Translations under genes and position numbers: made by a program
The notes under the pieces: generated by a model
What the model was told of the DNA's origin: nothing
Databases searched by the model: none
The model's input: the letters and a program-made list of their open reading frames with translations, nothing else
Origin: Limnephilus marmoratus
Lineage: Eukaryota; Arthropoda; Insecta; Trichoptera; Limnephilidae
Assembly: GCA_917880885.1 (NCBI GenBank)
Contig: OU862918.1
Location: 2,108,001 to 2,172,000, forward strand
Direction of reading: 5' to 3'
DNA length: 64,000 bases
In this document: in pieces, positions 54,907-64,000 of the stretch
Numbering within the stretch: the first letter of the stretch is position 1
Layout of the letters: each line of letters starts with the position of its first letter

Positions 54907-55105
54907 AATATTTAATTAAGTGAAGACAATATTAGTTAAACCCAATCGAAAATGTGGAGACTTGCTCACATGGCAAGTGTTCTACCAACTGAGCTAAAAG
55001 TAAAGGGTCCTGGGTTCGAGTCCTAGAGGTGCATATAATTTTCTGATTTTTCTGTCTCCACATTTTGGATTGCGTTTCACTAATATTGTCATCATTGAAT
55101 TATTC
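54907..55105. repeat. Foldback element carrying two inverted tRNA halves
   Basis: Arms (AAGACAATATTAGT, AAAATGTGGAGAC and complements) flank a centre in which a D-arm/anticodon segment (minus strand TAGCTCAGTTGGTAGAACAC, TTGCCATGTGAGC) lies next to a plus-strand T-arm segment (GGTCCTGGGTTCGAGTCC). The two halves of a tRNA-like sequence are therefore in opposite orientations. Arm ends match 24637-24832. Confidence 0.75.
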
Positions 55106-55126
55106 ATGCTTATAAAAATAAAGTAG

Positions 55127-55996
55127 TACGAGGAAAAAGGTAACGGGAATTTTTAAATTTCGCAGATTTGGAGAGTCCGATTGTTATTTTTTTATGTTGG
55201 TATGCATGCCCCTGAAGTATAATAAAATTTTCAGCTGTATTCATTGTTCAGTTTGCATGTGGCAGCCGCTAAGGTTGGATGTGGTTTTATGAGCTAGGCG
55301 ATTTTTTTTAAATGGATCAGAGAATTTGTATCAAATTTTGGGTAAAAAATGAAATATAGTATAAAAAAGCGTGTGTTTACGAGTGTGTAAGCGTTTCCAA
55401 GATAACCGTTAAGACGTTGAAGATGATGAATGCCCTTGACGCCCTGGCACATTAACAGCAGATGAAAATGTGAAATAAATGGTTATGAATGATCGCCAAA
55501 TCACAGTCAGAGAAGTCACTGATGATGTTGGCATATCGATTGGCTCATGCCACGATATTTTTGGAATGTTTTGGGTATGAAACGCGTGACAGCAAAATTT
55601 GTTCCAAAATTATTGAATTTCAAACAAAAACAGCGGCGAATGTAAGTTGCTCAGGAGTCACTAAATCAAGTCAACGACGATGCAGAATTACTGAAACGTG
55701 TTATAATAGGTGACGAAACATAGGTTTACGGATATGACGTCAAAACTAAGGCTCGGTCGTCCCAGTGGAGGCATTCTGGATCGCCAAGACCGAAAAAGGC
55801 ACGCTTCGCTGGATGACCTAAAGGTTATCCCAAAAACTGAATTTGAGAAGTGTTTCGAGGATTGTAAAAAGCGCTGGCACAAGTGCATAATATCTAATGG
55901 GGACTCCTTTGAAGGCGACATCATTAATGTAGACGAATAAATAAATACTTTTTTCAGAAAACAAAAATTCCCGTTACTTTTTGAACAAACCTCGTA
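55127..55996 (+). mobile_element. mariner element, internally deleted
   Basis: TA at 55127-55128 and 55995-55996. Terminal repeats CGAGG...AAAGGTAACGGGAAT and, inverted, CGAGGTTTGTTC, AAAAAGTAACGGGAATT. The total of ~866 bp is shorter than the usual ~1.3 kb. Confidence 0.85.
55313..55940 (+). pseudogene. mariner transposase relic lacking the catalytic core
   Basis: Begins MDQRICIKFWVKNEI, then stops and frameshifts. Recognisable blocks: VREVTDDVG-like and IGDET (HTH to first catalytic segment), then GYDVKTKA. The sequence jumps from RPKKARF to LDDLKVIPKTEFEKCFED and KKRWHKCIISNGDSFEGD, ending INVDE at 55938-55940. The region with the remaining DD34D residues is deleted, so no active enzyme is possible. 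Confidence 0.85.
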
Positions 55997-57054
55997 TTTT
56001 TGTAAACAGTGGCAAAGTGTAATGTTGATTTCTCCGACATGACAGCTCGTAATGCTCAGGCGTTCTGGCGGTATAAAAAGATACTAACCTATTAACAAGA
56101 TTGACCGGAAACGGAACACACAAACAAATTTACAGACAGACAAAATGCAAAGAGGTCGAGTCAAAATGGACCTCTCTCAGTTTGTAGATTGCCGAAATAG
56201 GTGTTTATTTTTATTGGGCTCGTCGAGTAGAAGTTAATCAATTGTGTTGAGTTTATTGGTGCACAGTTATAACAAACAGTGTAGTTACAACCATACATAC
56301 ATACATTTTCATTTTTCTTTCATTGAATCATTTAATTTTGACAAAGCAATTAATTGCGTTGTCGGAATAATGTTGACGATAACATCTTGAAATGTTGAAT
56401 TAAATATTTCAAAACTGAATGGATCACGATGAAAATTACATTTCGAGGTGAAAAAATGTGTTTTTGAAGGAAGCGAATACGTTGGGCTGCAAGCGCGTAC
56501 CCGAAGGATTTTAACCAGCGATTCCTAAGAATATTTTGAGTAAAAAAACTTCGACGTCATTTCGCTGTCCGATGTTTTTTTTTGAGAGACCAATTAAAAA
56601 TAATCATATGTATAGTTACCATGTAACAAAAAAAATCTTTCACGTTTCATCACTGGTCACTCAACCGGCTAACCGTCGAACCGTCACCCTGACCCTGCCT
56701 ATCTAGTACAAACTGTTTTAAAAAAAGGGTTTTTCTGACATGTTTCGAGTAACGTTTCTGTTGTTAGGTAAACTGTTTAAATTTAAAAAAATAATGTATT
56801 ATGTCTAAAAAGTGTGCGGAAAAATGTGAAAAAAGTGTCCAAATAAAGTCAGGAATCACTGGTTAAAATAAGTCAAGTGTGTTCCTCAACGTCCTGTATT
56901 TACAACAAAAGAAAAGTTACTCGTTACATGACAGAAAAACACTTTTTATGGACTTTTTACATTTATTTATCCACCTCGCGATTGAAGACGTACGACTCGC
57001 TCCATCGCTCGCAATTGACTTGTATACTTTCGACGTCACCTAATTGTAAAAATT
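55997..57054. other. Unassigned
   Basis: Mixed AT-rich sequence. A short frame at 56877-57074 enters the SINE and is not supported. Confidence 0.45.
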
Positions 57055-57467
57055 ACATTTTTTTTTTACAGTGAATACCGCACAAGAATCTCAACTGCTC
57101 CCGTCTGGAGCCAGTGAGACTATGGCATCCCCAATTGGGGTATGTTGTGAGGCTGAAGGTAGTGGGCAGGGGAAGGAGGTGGGGAAGAGGAAGGTTGGGA
57201 AGTACCTGGCTATTCAGATCTGGTCACTAAACACGGCTAAAGCCATTTTCAAGCAACGTTTCAATTCTGAATAGTGGTCTTACACCAGGGCGATACTGAT
57301 AGTATCTTCCACTCTGGAACATGCCGCAAATATACTATATATAATTTTAAATGAATTATTTGTGAAAACACAAATTAATCAAATAAAATTTATTTGCGCA
57401 TGCCGGGTTCGAACCCGCGACCTCCAGATTGTGAGTCAAGAGTCTTACCCACTGGACTACGGAGGTC
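57055..57467 (-). mobile_element. tRNA-headed SINE, full length
   Basis: Minus strand: head GACCTCCGTAGTCCAGTGGG at 57467, B box GGGTTCGAACCCG, the standard body, CT-rich part, CCCCAATTGGGG, GACGGGAGCAG, and a tail ending in T-rich plus-strand sequence at ~57055. Confidence 0.86.
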
Positions 57468-58047
57468 GTCATAGTCTGTTCAAGCAAGAATTTTGTTAAC
57501 AGTTTGTTTTGCATCGATCTACTTTGAATTGGACAGAAGAGCGTGTGGAGCGCGCATGTACATGAAACTGCTTAACATTTTATACTACAAACTATTAAAG
57601 TACATACCTGCTTTGCAGAGAGAGAACGATAAATCGAAATGAATGTTGACGGTCATTTTACTTTGTACCTTTTGCAGTATGTTTTAAGTTCTTTAGAGTT
57701 TTTATTTCTTTTATAACTTCAATTGTATTATTATTTAATTTATAATCTAATTGAATTTATAAAAGATGTGATTGGATTGTAAATTAAATAATAATCCAAT
57801 TGAATTTATAATAGTTAAACATTAATTAAATAATAATTCAATTGAATTATTATTTCATTTATAAAAATAGTTTTATTTACAGACAAGTACTACTACGTAA
57901 TTATTAATACACGTGTCTGTTGTTAACCTTCTGAAGTGGTTATCAGATAGTTTAATAAGTACTTCCGAAAGCGAAACAGCTGTCACACGTAATCATAATA
58001 TTACAAAGCAGAACTTGTTTAAAAATAAACTGTTTTCATAAATTAAA
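57468..58047. other. Unassigned, with AT-rich palindromes
   Basis: 57828-57855 is a perfect 28-bp palindrome centred on CAATTG, and 57729-57800 holds a 21-bp inverted pair with one mismatch (ATTATTTAATTTATAATC type). No gene. Confidence 0.5.
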
Positions 58048-58600
58048 CTAGCGAGTTCCCGGCATGCTTTACAATCCCACTTAAATAAATAAATTTGTTT
58101 TTCCACGCGTGTCCTTTCCCCCGTTCCCCTCCCGCGAACCCCTACCCCTCCCTCATCCCACCCTGCTACAAAACTATACGAAACACACCCATTTTTCAAA
58201 CAACTCGCGCGCCATTATTGTAAAATTTTAATACAAATTTCATAACGCCAGAACTCACTAATATGTGTAGAAACTTTCTCGGGCAAACGCACAACAAATC
58301 ACCAAAAGTTTCATCGCAATTGGATGAACAGTACATGAAATAATTTCATAACGCCAGAGCTCACCATTATACATAGAAGCCATCGGAGGGCATGCGCATA
58401 TCAAATCACCAAAGTTGCATAGCAATCGGATGAACAGTACTTGCACGAAATAATTTCATAACGCCAGAGCTCACTATTATATGTAGAAGCCATCGGAGGG
58501 CATGCGCATATCAAATCACCAAAGTCTCAACGCAAATGGATGAATGATTTAGGAATGCACAAGGGACAAACAAAGAAACATATTTTTTTTAATATTAAGT
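58048..58600 (+). repeat. Family C with three tandem internal units
   Basis: ACTAGCGAGTTCCCGGCATG start, a short CT core, TTTTTCAAACAACTCGCG, then units starting CATAACGCCAGA at 58241, 58347 and 58457, and the GGGACAAACAAAGAAACAT end. Confidence 0.8.
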
Positions 58601-58639
58601 GGAATGGTGCTGTTGAACGAAATATCGGAAACACTAGAT

Positions 58640-59965
58640 ATAACAAAAATATGTAACAAACAGAAGTCAAATAGTTAGAGCTAAGGGTTTCTCCTCGCAT
58701 TTTTACAATATACCTTTAGGAATCCCGCAAGGATCACATCTGGGACCTCTCTTGTTTATTTTATATATCAATGATAAAGGTAAATGCTTTAAAAATTCTA
58801 AATTTCAAATTTTGCTGATGATACTAAAATTTACAAAAAAAATCACTAATATTAATGACAGCCTAGAATTGCAAGATGATATTAATAAGCTTGGAATATA
58901 TTGTGCGAACAACCAACTGTTCCTTAACCTGGAAAAATGTAACACAATATCATTCACCAAAAGCATAAACCCCCTAATATTCCCGTACAAAATCAATGAC
59001 GTAGAGATAAAAAGATGTTGTGAAGTGAGAGACTTAGGAATAATAATGGACTCCGGAATGTCTTTCCGAGCACATATAAATTCCATCTGTGACAGGGCGT
59101 ACGAACTTCTAGGATTCAACATAAGAGTGACCAAACCATTTAGGTCACCACACGTTTTCAAAATACTGTACGTCTCTTTTGTTCGCTCAATATTAGAATT
59201 CGGATCAGTCATATGGAATCTCCAATACAAAGTTAATATTGAAAGGTTAGAAAGAATTCAAAAAAGATATTGAAACACCTAGACTTTAAATCCTTTCGAA
59301 CATCAGAAAACCTAAAAGACTCATTAACATTCCATAATTTATCAACCTTTGAAGATAGAAGAAATACATCCGACCAGAAATTTTTATTCAAAATCATTAA
59401 TAACGTTGTTGACAACAATTATCTTCTAGAACACATTAATTTCGACTCTCCCATAAGAAACACAAGGTTAAACCAACTATTCCACATCCCACACTCAAAA
59501 ACAAATTACACACAACATTCATTTCTCCGAGGACGTGCACAATTATACCTTTTACGACGCTGATATTTTCCATTTGTCCTCAGATCAATTTATGAAATTC
59601 ATAATAGAAAAAATTAAAGCAAATTGTTAATTACGAACACTCCACTCCTGCTGCATGTTATTTTTTCTTTCTTTCTCATTATGTTGGTTTTCCTTCTTTT
59701 TATAATAATAATAATATTTGGATGATTTACATATCGCACATGCTTTAATTTGTGTTTATATGATTTGTATATATATATGTATTTCTTTTTTTCTACCACT
59801 TTATGTTTTCTTTGATGTTTTAATCTATGTTTTTATTCATATTATAAATTTTAGTGGAAACTTCGCTGGTTAATGCAACCATGTAATATGTTAATTTCTT
59901 ATTAAAATATGTATAACTGTTTGTTTCCTAAATAAACTAAAATAAAAAATAAAATAAAAATATAT
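58640..59965 (+). mobile_element. CR1/jockey-like LINE, 5' truncated
   Basis: RT second half, C-terminal region (to ~59620) and a 3' UTR ending AAATAAACTAAAATAAAAAA-type at ~59965. Adjoins the end of family C. Confidence 0.82.
58650..59620 (+). pseudogene. LINE ORF2 (RT palm to C-terminus), frameshifted
   Basis: Blocks in order across frames: NRSQIVRAKGFSSHFYN and GIPQGSHLGPLLFILYIND; FADDTKIYK in a second frame at ~58813-58840 (the catalytic DD); then CANNQLFLNLEKCNTISFT, VRDLGIIMDSGMSFRAHINS and SFVRSILEFGSVIW; and after another shift at ~59275, LKHLDFKSFRTSE and RRNTSDQKFLFKIIN. The family usually has an upstream endonuclease, which is absent. At least two frameshifts, so non-functional. 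Confidence 0.84.
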
Positions 59966-61689
59966 AACTCTTCTTTAGATAGCCTTAAGATATTATTTTG
60001 TTTACTAATTATCATTCTAGATGTTAAGACTGTCAAAATGTACTGTTAAATTGTACGGTAATAGGCCACTTGCATCACTTTTTTTTTAAATTCTGGTTAA
60101 GGCAAATATTTTAAGACATTCTGTATTTTTTTTAATCATATTTTTGAAACCCTGGCGATTTTTTGAAAATTTTAATCCGAAAAATCAGACCTTTTTTATA
60201 AACCCGAAAGACGGGACATAAAAAAAACGCATTACATAGCCGAAAATCATTAAAAAAATAACGTTTTGCACACGAATGGCATAGGAGAATAATAATACCA
60301 AAAATATTACATCTCATAATTTTTTTTTCCTTGATCCATCTTATTGATCATAAATCATTATAATATTCAACGTCTATATTACTCAATCCAGTGTAATATA
60401 CTTGTACTTACTTGTAAATGATAATAGTAATAAGAATATTATATAATTTGATTTGGTTAAAATCAGCACCATTACCATTATACCTCTAAAACACGTACAG
60501 AGAGCATAAAATGTACGGGGTTCTCTTCATAACATCTGTCAAAAAAAGTCAAACCAAATGATAAGTTTGCAGAGAACAAACAATAAATCTAGTGAACGTT
60601 AAACGTCACATTCAAAAATTCGCCTGGAATCAAAGTGTCGCCATTTAAAAAATATATATATATTTTTAAATTGCCCTCATTATTTGACTTTTAGTCTTCA
60701 TTCGCGTATATCTGAATAGTTTTTATTATTAGCCGGTTCCATGTTATCTGTGCAGTTTTGTGCGGAACAAAAGGAATTATAACAGAACGAATCGTTTACT
60801 CCTTTTGTTGGCCATTGTAAACCGATTTTTGTATGGGTTTTTGTTCCATTCGGCCAAAACGGGTGCAGCCGAATAATTATTTTTAATAGCCTAGTTTTTT
60901 CCTGGAACAATGGCTTCACAACGGGAAATGATCTTTCACGAAGAAAACTAAAAGGTTTTCAGTATTATTGCAGAATACGGCTAAAGGAGATATTCATTAT
61001 TTTATGGTACTTGTTATAAAAACAACGATCTTTGTAATAGGTACCTCTGTTTGCTTGCGATGAAAAATATTCAGTATTGAAACAAAAATTAAGTGAGAGT
61101 TTAAGAAATTTTGTTATTCATTAAACTAATTGTATCTGTAATAAAAGCAAAAATATAAACCGCTCATCTCATAAGGGTAGATCTGTGTGGGGATGAGCAA
61201 CTTCACAATTACGACAATTGAAAATTATAACTCAGAATTATTGAATTTTAAACCTTCAAGATTGTTACGAAAATAAATAACGCTGCAGGTATTTAAACTA
61301 AAAAATCTAGTGCACTTCACACGCGGTAGAAGTGAAACCTTCACCCACACAATCTCAACCAATAGGATCCTCGAAAAGCGAGCTTATAATCAAAGCAGCC
61401 AATGCGCGAAGCTTGACAGAGCACGACGCTTCGTAGGTCTCTTTTTAGTGTCACTTGTTTCCGTTTCATCAAGTTTCAAATCACAATGGTGCTAAAGTAG
61501 TTTTCACTTCAAAATTTTGCAGCAGGGATGTACATTTACTTGTAGATAACAGTAACATATCATTGCGAACCAAATAAGTAGGTATTACAAAATACGTGTG
61601 GTGGCTTCAACAACCATGAGGTGTTCATAATGCCATTATAGATCTACCATCTACTAATACATAAATGTAGAAGGATGAACTGATTAACA
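59966..61689. other. Unassigned
   Basis: AT-rich, short frames only (for example 60698-60919 and 61310-61495) with no recognised motif. 61300-61500 is somewhat GC-richer. Confidence 0.45.
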
Positions 61690-62175
61690 AAAAAAACAAG
61701 AGAACAAAAAATTAACAGAAGAAAGGGCTTCTCTGGTACATTATAATTATGGATAATCATGGAGAAAGCGCGTATAAAAATTTATTGGTACATAGTCACA
61801 CAAGATTTACCGAAAACAAAGGCCTAAAAATACCACGAATATCAAATAAGTATGGTAGCAGAACGCTCGAATATATGATACCTTTGATTTATAACATATT
61901 TAATGAAAACATTAATTTAAAAAATAATGAGGAACCCTGCCCTAAACTGACAAAAAAGTGGTTAATAAATGAACAACACATTTATCTATCCTAAATCTTA
62001 TATTAGGTATTAATATTGTAACTTAATCTAAAGTGTGTTATGTATATATATATATTAAATGGTAGAACCTACAGACAAGCTGATTTGTCACAGCTTTGTG
62101 GGACTACCCATATCTTATATTGTATTAGATGTGATTATATTCAATTTAATAAATAATAAATAAAAAAAGAAATAA
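61690..62175 (+). mobile_element. LINE 3' end
   Basis: Coding end at 61749-61994 and a 3' UTR with CAGCTTTGTGGGACTACCCA, ending ATAAATAATAAATAAAAAAA at ~62170. Confidence 0.65.
61749..61994 (+). pseudogene. Probable LINE ORF2 C-terminus
   Basis: 81 residues: HSHTRFTENKGLKIPRISNK, YGSRTLEYMIPLIYNIF and LTKKWLINEQ. The TR...L.+P...N.YG.R.+.Y..P..+N pattern fits the last part of several LINE ORF2 proteins, and the A-rich tail downstream supports it. No RT remains. Confidence 0.6.
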
Positions 62176-62254
62176 AAAACGTATGGAATTATTATCGTGA
62201 TTTTGTGCAATTTTAAATATGAAAGTAAACGAAAAGCGATATTTGTGTCTTGTC

Positions 62255-62375
62255 TTATTATCCTCTCTGATGGTGGACAGTTTAACATTGGCTGAATGGA
62301 GAAAGCGTAAGACGGCATAATAACCCAAAAATATAATCACAATAATTTTAGCCGTGAAAATCTCAAATCATATCA
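62255..62375 (+). repeat. Family J tail, degenerate
   Basis: CTGATGGTGGACAGTTTAAC, AAGACGGCATAATAACCC and AAAAATATAATCAC are related to 22437-22535. The stem partner and GAAAC have decayed. Confidence 0.5.
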
Positions 62376-62387
62376 ACATGATCTTTT

Positions 62388-62880
62388 TTTATTTATTTTT
62401 TTTATTTATTTATTACACGCCCTGATGGGCTTTTACATTATAATTTATAAGTTGAGTAACAAACAATGAAGAAAATATAATACAATGAGAAAATAAAATA
62501 CACAAAACAGTGTAACAAGAAAACAAATAATAAAATAAAAATACATATTATGTAAAAATGATAAGAAGTCTCATATTCAATATAAACAAAAATTGAAGAA
62601 ATTATGTAAATCTATTTGTGCCTAGAATAATAAAAGTGATAGAATATACAACGTTTATACTGATTAGTTTTAAGATGAAATATATCACCTAGATTAGAAT
62701 ATTTATTTCCGAGACTGTGAAGTCTCGGAAACGGAGAATTTTGATAAGCTAGTGTCCTGGTGTTATTGAAGTAGAAGGGTAATAAATGTCGACATGATTT
62801 TTGGGGAACATGGATATTGATAAATTGAAGTAATTCAGAACAGTCAATTTAACGATATCGGTACAGAATAAATCAATCCG
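62388..62880 (-). mobile_element. LINE 3' end
   Basis: Minus strand: coding scrap NTRTLAYQNSPFPRLHSLGN and YSNLGDIFHLKTNQYKR at ~62780-62650, an A/T-rich UTR, then AAAAGCCCATCAGGGCGTGT and (AAATA)n at 62388-62440. Confidence 0.68.
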
Positions 62881-63210
62881 TTCGTAAATCCTCAGTAGTG
62901 AATTGTGTGTGCATTATTTCTTGGTAAAACAAATTATGTAATTATTAATTACGCATGAAACGTTAAAATCCTTTGCGATGTTAAAAGTATTGTATTTTGC
63001 ATGAAAAAATTGAATACGGCTCAACAATTGTTATCTTGCTTCACAATTTCCGTTCTCTACTTGTAGAGAATCAACCGTAGTTTTAATTAAAAAGTAGCAA
63101 AATGTAGTCTTCTCAAAGGGCAGTCTCTGTTCAAGTGCTAAAATGTATCATTTTCCACCCTCCTTTCCTTCTTTGTCTCACAGTGTGTTTATAAAATCGC
63201 TTGTTCTTTC
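62881..63210. other. Unassigned
   Basis: AT-rich DNA leading into a pyrimidine-rich tract at 63150-63215 that could serve as a splice acceptor region. Confidence 0.4.
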
Positions 63211-63214
63211 ACAG

Positions 63215-63343
63215 AGGGTTGTGCCTCTGCACTCTGCTGCTGGGTATGTATGGATGGTGCTCCGTCGGCAAACACATTGCGGCCACCGTGTTGTACGACG
63301 AACGATCCCACGGAAGCGGGCGACGGAAAAAACTCACACACTT
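63215..63343 (+). other. Candidate internal exon, 129 bp
   Basis: Preceded by a pyrimidine-rich tract and TTCTTTCACAG and followed by CTT/GTAAGTG, both close to splice consensus. It is exactly 43 codons long, GC-richer than its surroundings and open in all three forward frames. One frame gives LCTLLLGMYGWCSVG and ERSHGSGRRKKL, another a Cys-rich peptide. No family recognised and no neighbouring exon found. Confidence 0.25.
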
Positions 63344-63762
63344 GTAAGTGCCACCTTTTGGTTACTTTTGTTAATTCTTTAAAAATCTTTTATTGTTCAC
63401 ATGAACTAAAAAAAGTTCTTCAGTTCGAAGGATTAAACTTGCAGATAATCCTATTTCTTACAGCGAGGATGGAGGCATTCAGTAGAAACAAAAAATTATT
63501 GGTTTTTAGTAATTTGATTTAGATATCAGAAAGTACTCTAAAATATCCCTTATTTGAATGCTATGAATACCTATACCAAAATAGAGAACGAAACTTGACC
63601 TAAACCTTCAGGTGTTTGAGACATTTTCTAAGCATAGAACTACGGAGAATGACCTATTTCGCTACTTTTCAATCCATTATCCAATATGGTATAATAAGAT
63701 GGGGTTGCCCTTATAAAACCCACATTCAATCTCACAATTTTAATAACCTTCTGAACTTTTGA
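63344..63762. other. Unassigned
   Basis: AT-rich with no supported gene. The frame at 63250-63522 has no recognised motif. Confidence 0.5.
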
Positions 63763-64000
63763 CGCGGCATAGTCGGCGGTAAGGCTCTTGACTCGCACTC
63801 AGAAGTCACGGGATTGAATCCCGGCGGTGTAAATAAATTTTATTTGATTAATTTGTGTTATTTTACAATTTATTCATTTAAAATGATAGAATATTTGCGG
63901 CACGTTCCAGAGCGGAAGATACTCTCAGTATCGCCCTGATGTAAGACCACCATTCAGAATTGAAACGTTGCTTGAAATGGCATTAGCCGTGTTTGGTGAC
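63763..64000 (+). mobile_element. tRNA-headed SINE, cut by window end
   Basis: GCGGCATAGTCGGCGGTAAG head, B box GGGATTGAATCCCG, then the standard body (TTTTATTTGATTAATTTGTG, GTTCCAGAGCGGAAGATACT) to GTTTGGTGAC at the window edge. Confidence 0.82.

Overview
The window looks like repeat-dominated nuclear DNA from an arthropod, most likely an insect. It is AT-rich. It holds BEL/Pao and Copia LTR retrotransposons, several LINE lineages (an R4/Dong-like element with a restriction-type endonuclease, RTE, and jockey/CR1/R1-like 3' fragments), an internally deleted mariner, TTAA-flanked piggyBac-style elements and tRNA-headed SINEs. There are no bacterial operons, rRNA genes or CRISPR arrays, and no host protein gene can be named. 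The species cannot be determined from what is seen.

Layout. 1-5987: BEL/Pao element entered 22 bp before the end of its 5' LTR, with a tRNA-Tyr-type primer site, a gag-protease frame, a shortened pol frame, a poly(A)-tailed coding-like insert and a 3' LTR. 7060-10600 (minus): R4/Dong-like LINE broken by one amber codon and two frameshifts. 11551-14345: long-TIR MITE, a TTAA element carrying a SINE, a CT-rich dispersed repeat (called family C here) and a foldback. 14530-15987 (minus): Copia relic. 17140-19420: four-layer nest (SINE and TTAA element inside a LINE inside family C). 19600-30000: LINE 3' ends, family C copies, a tRNA-bearing foldback and a piggyBac-like MITE. 30494-31760: 5'-truncated LINE with a 12-bp target duplication and a perfect 24-bp hairpin at its 5' junction. 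33104-33957: RTE fragment with a 210-bp in-frame duplication. 35800-39010: shared-tail retroposons, a SINE and a TTAA element. 39000-51700: mostly unassigned AT-rich DNA with a 3 x 90 bp tandem repeat, a tRNA-like gene in an inverted repeat and one chimeric retroposon. 51700-55996: R1-like LINE end inside another repeat, a minus-strand LINE end, SINE tail, (AT)n, tRNA foldback and mariner. 57055-64000: SINEs, family C and three more LINE 3' ends.

The elements do not form a pathway but they interact. Non-autonomous retroposons share the 3' stem-loop of a LINE found here, as expected if that LINE's enzyme mobilises them. Repeats serve as landing sites for one another, so related copies give before/after insertion comparisons. 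Nearly all protein-coding elements carry stops, frameshifts or deletions, so the locus reads as decayed intergenic or intronic DNA. The only host-gene hint is a weak candidate exon at 63215-63343.
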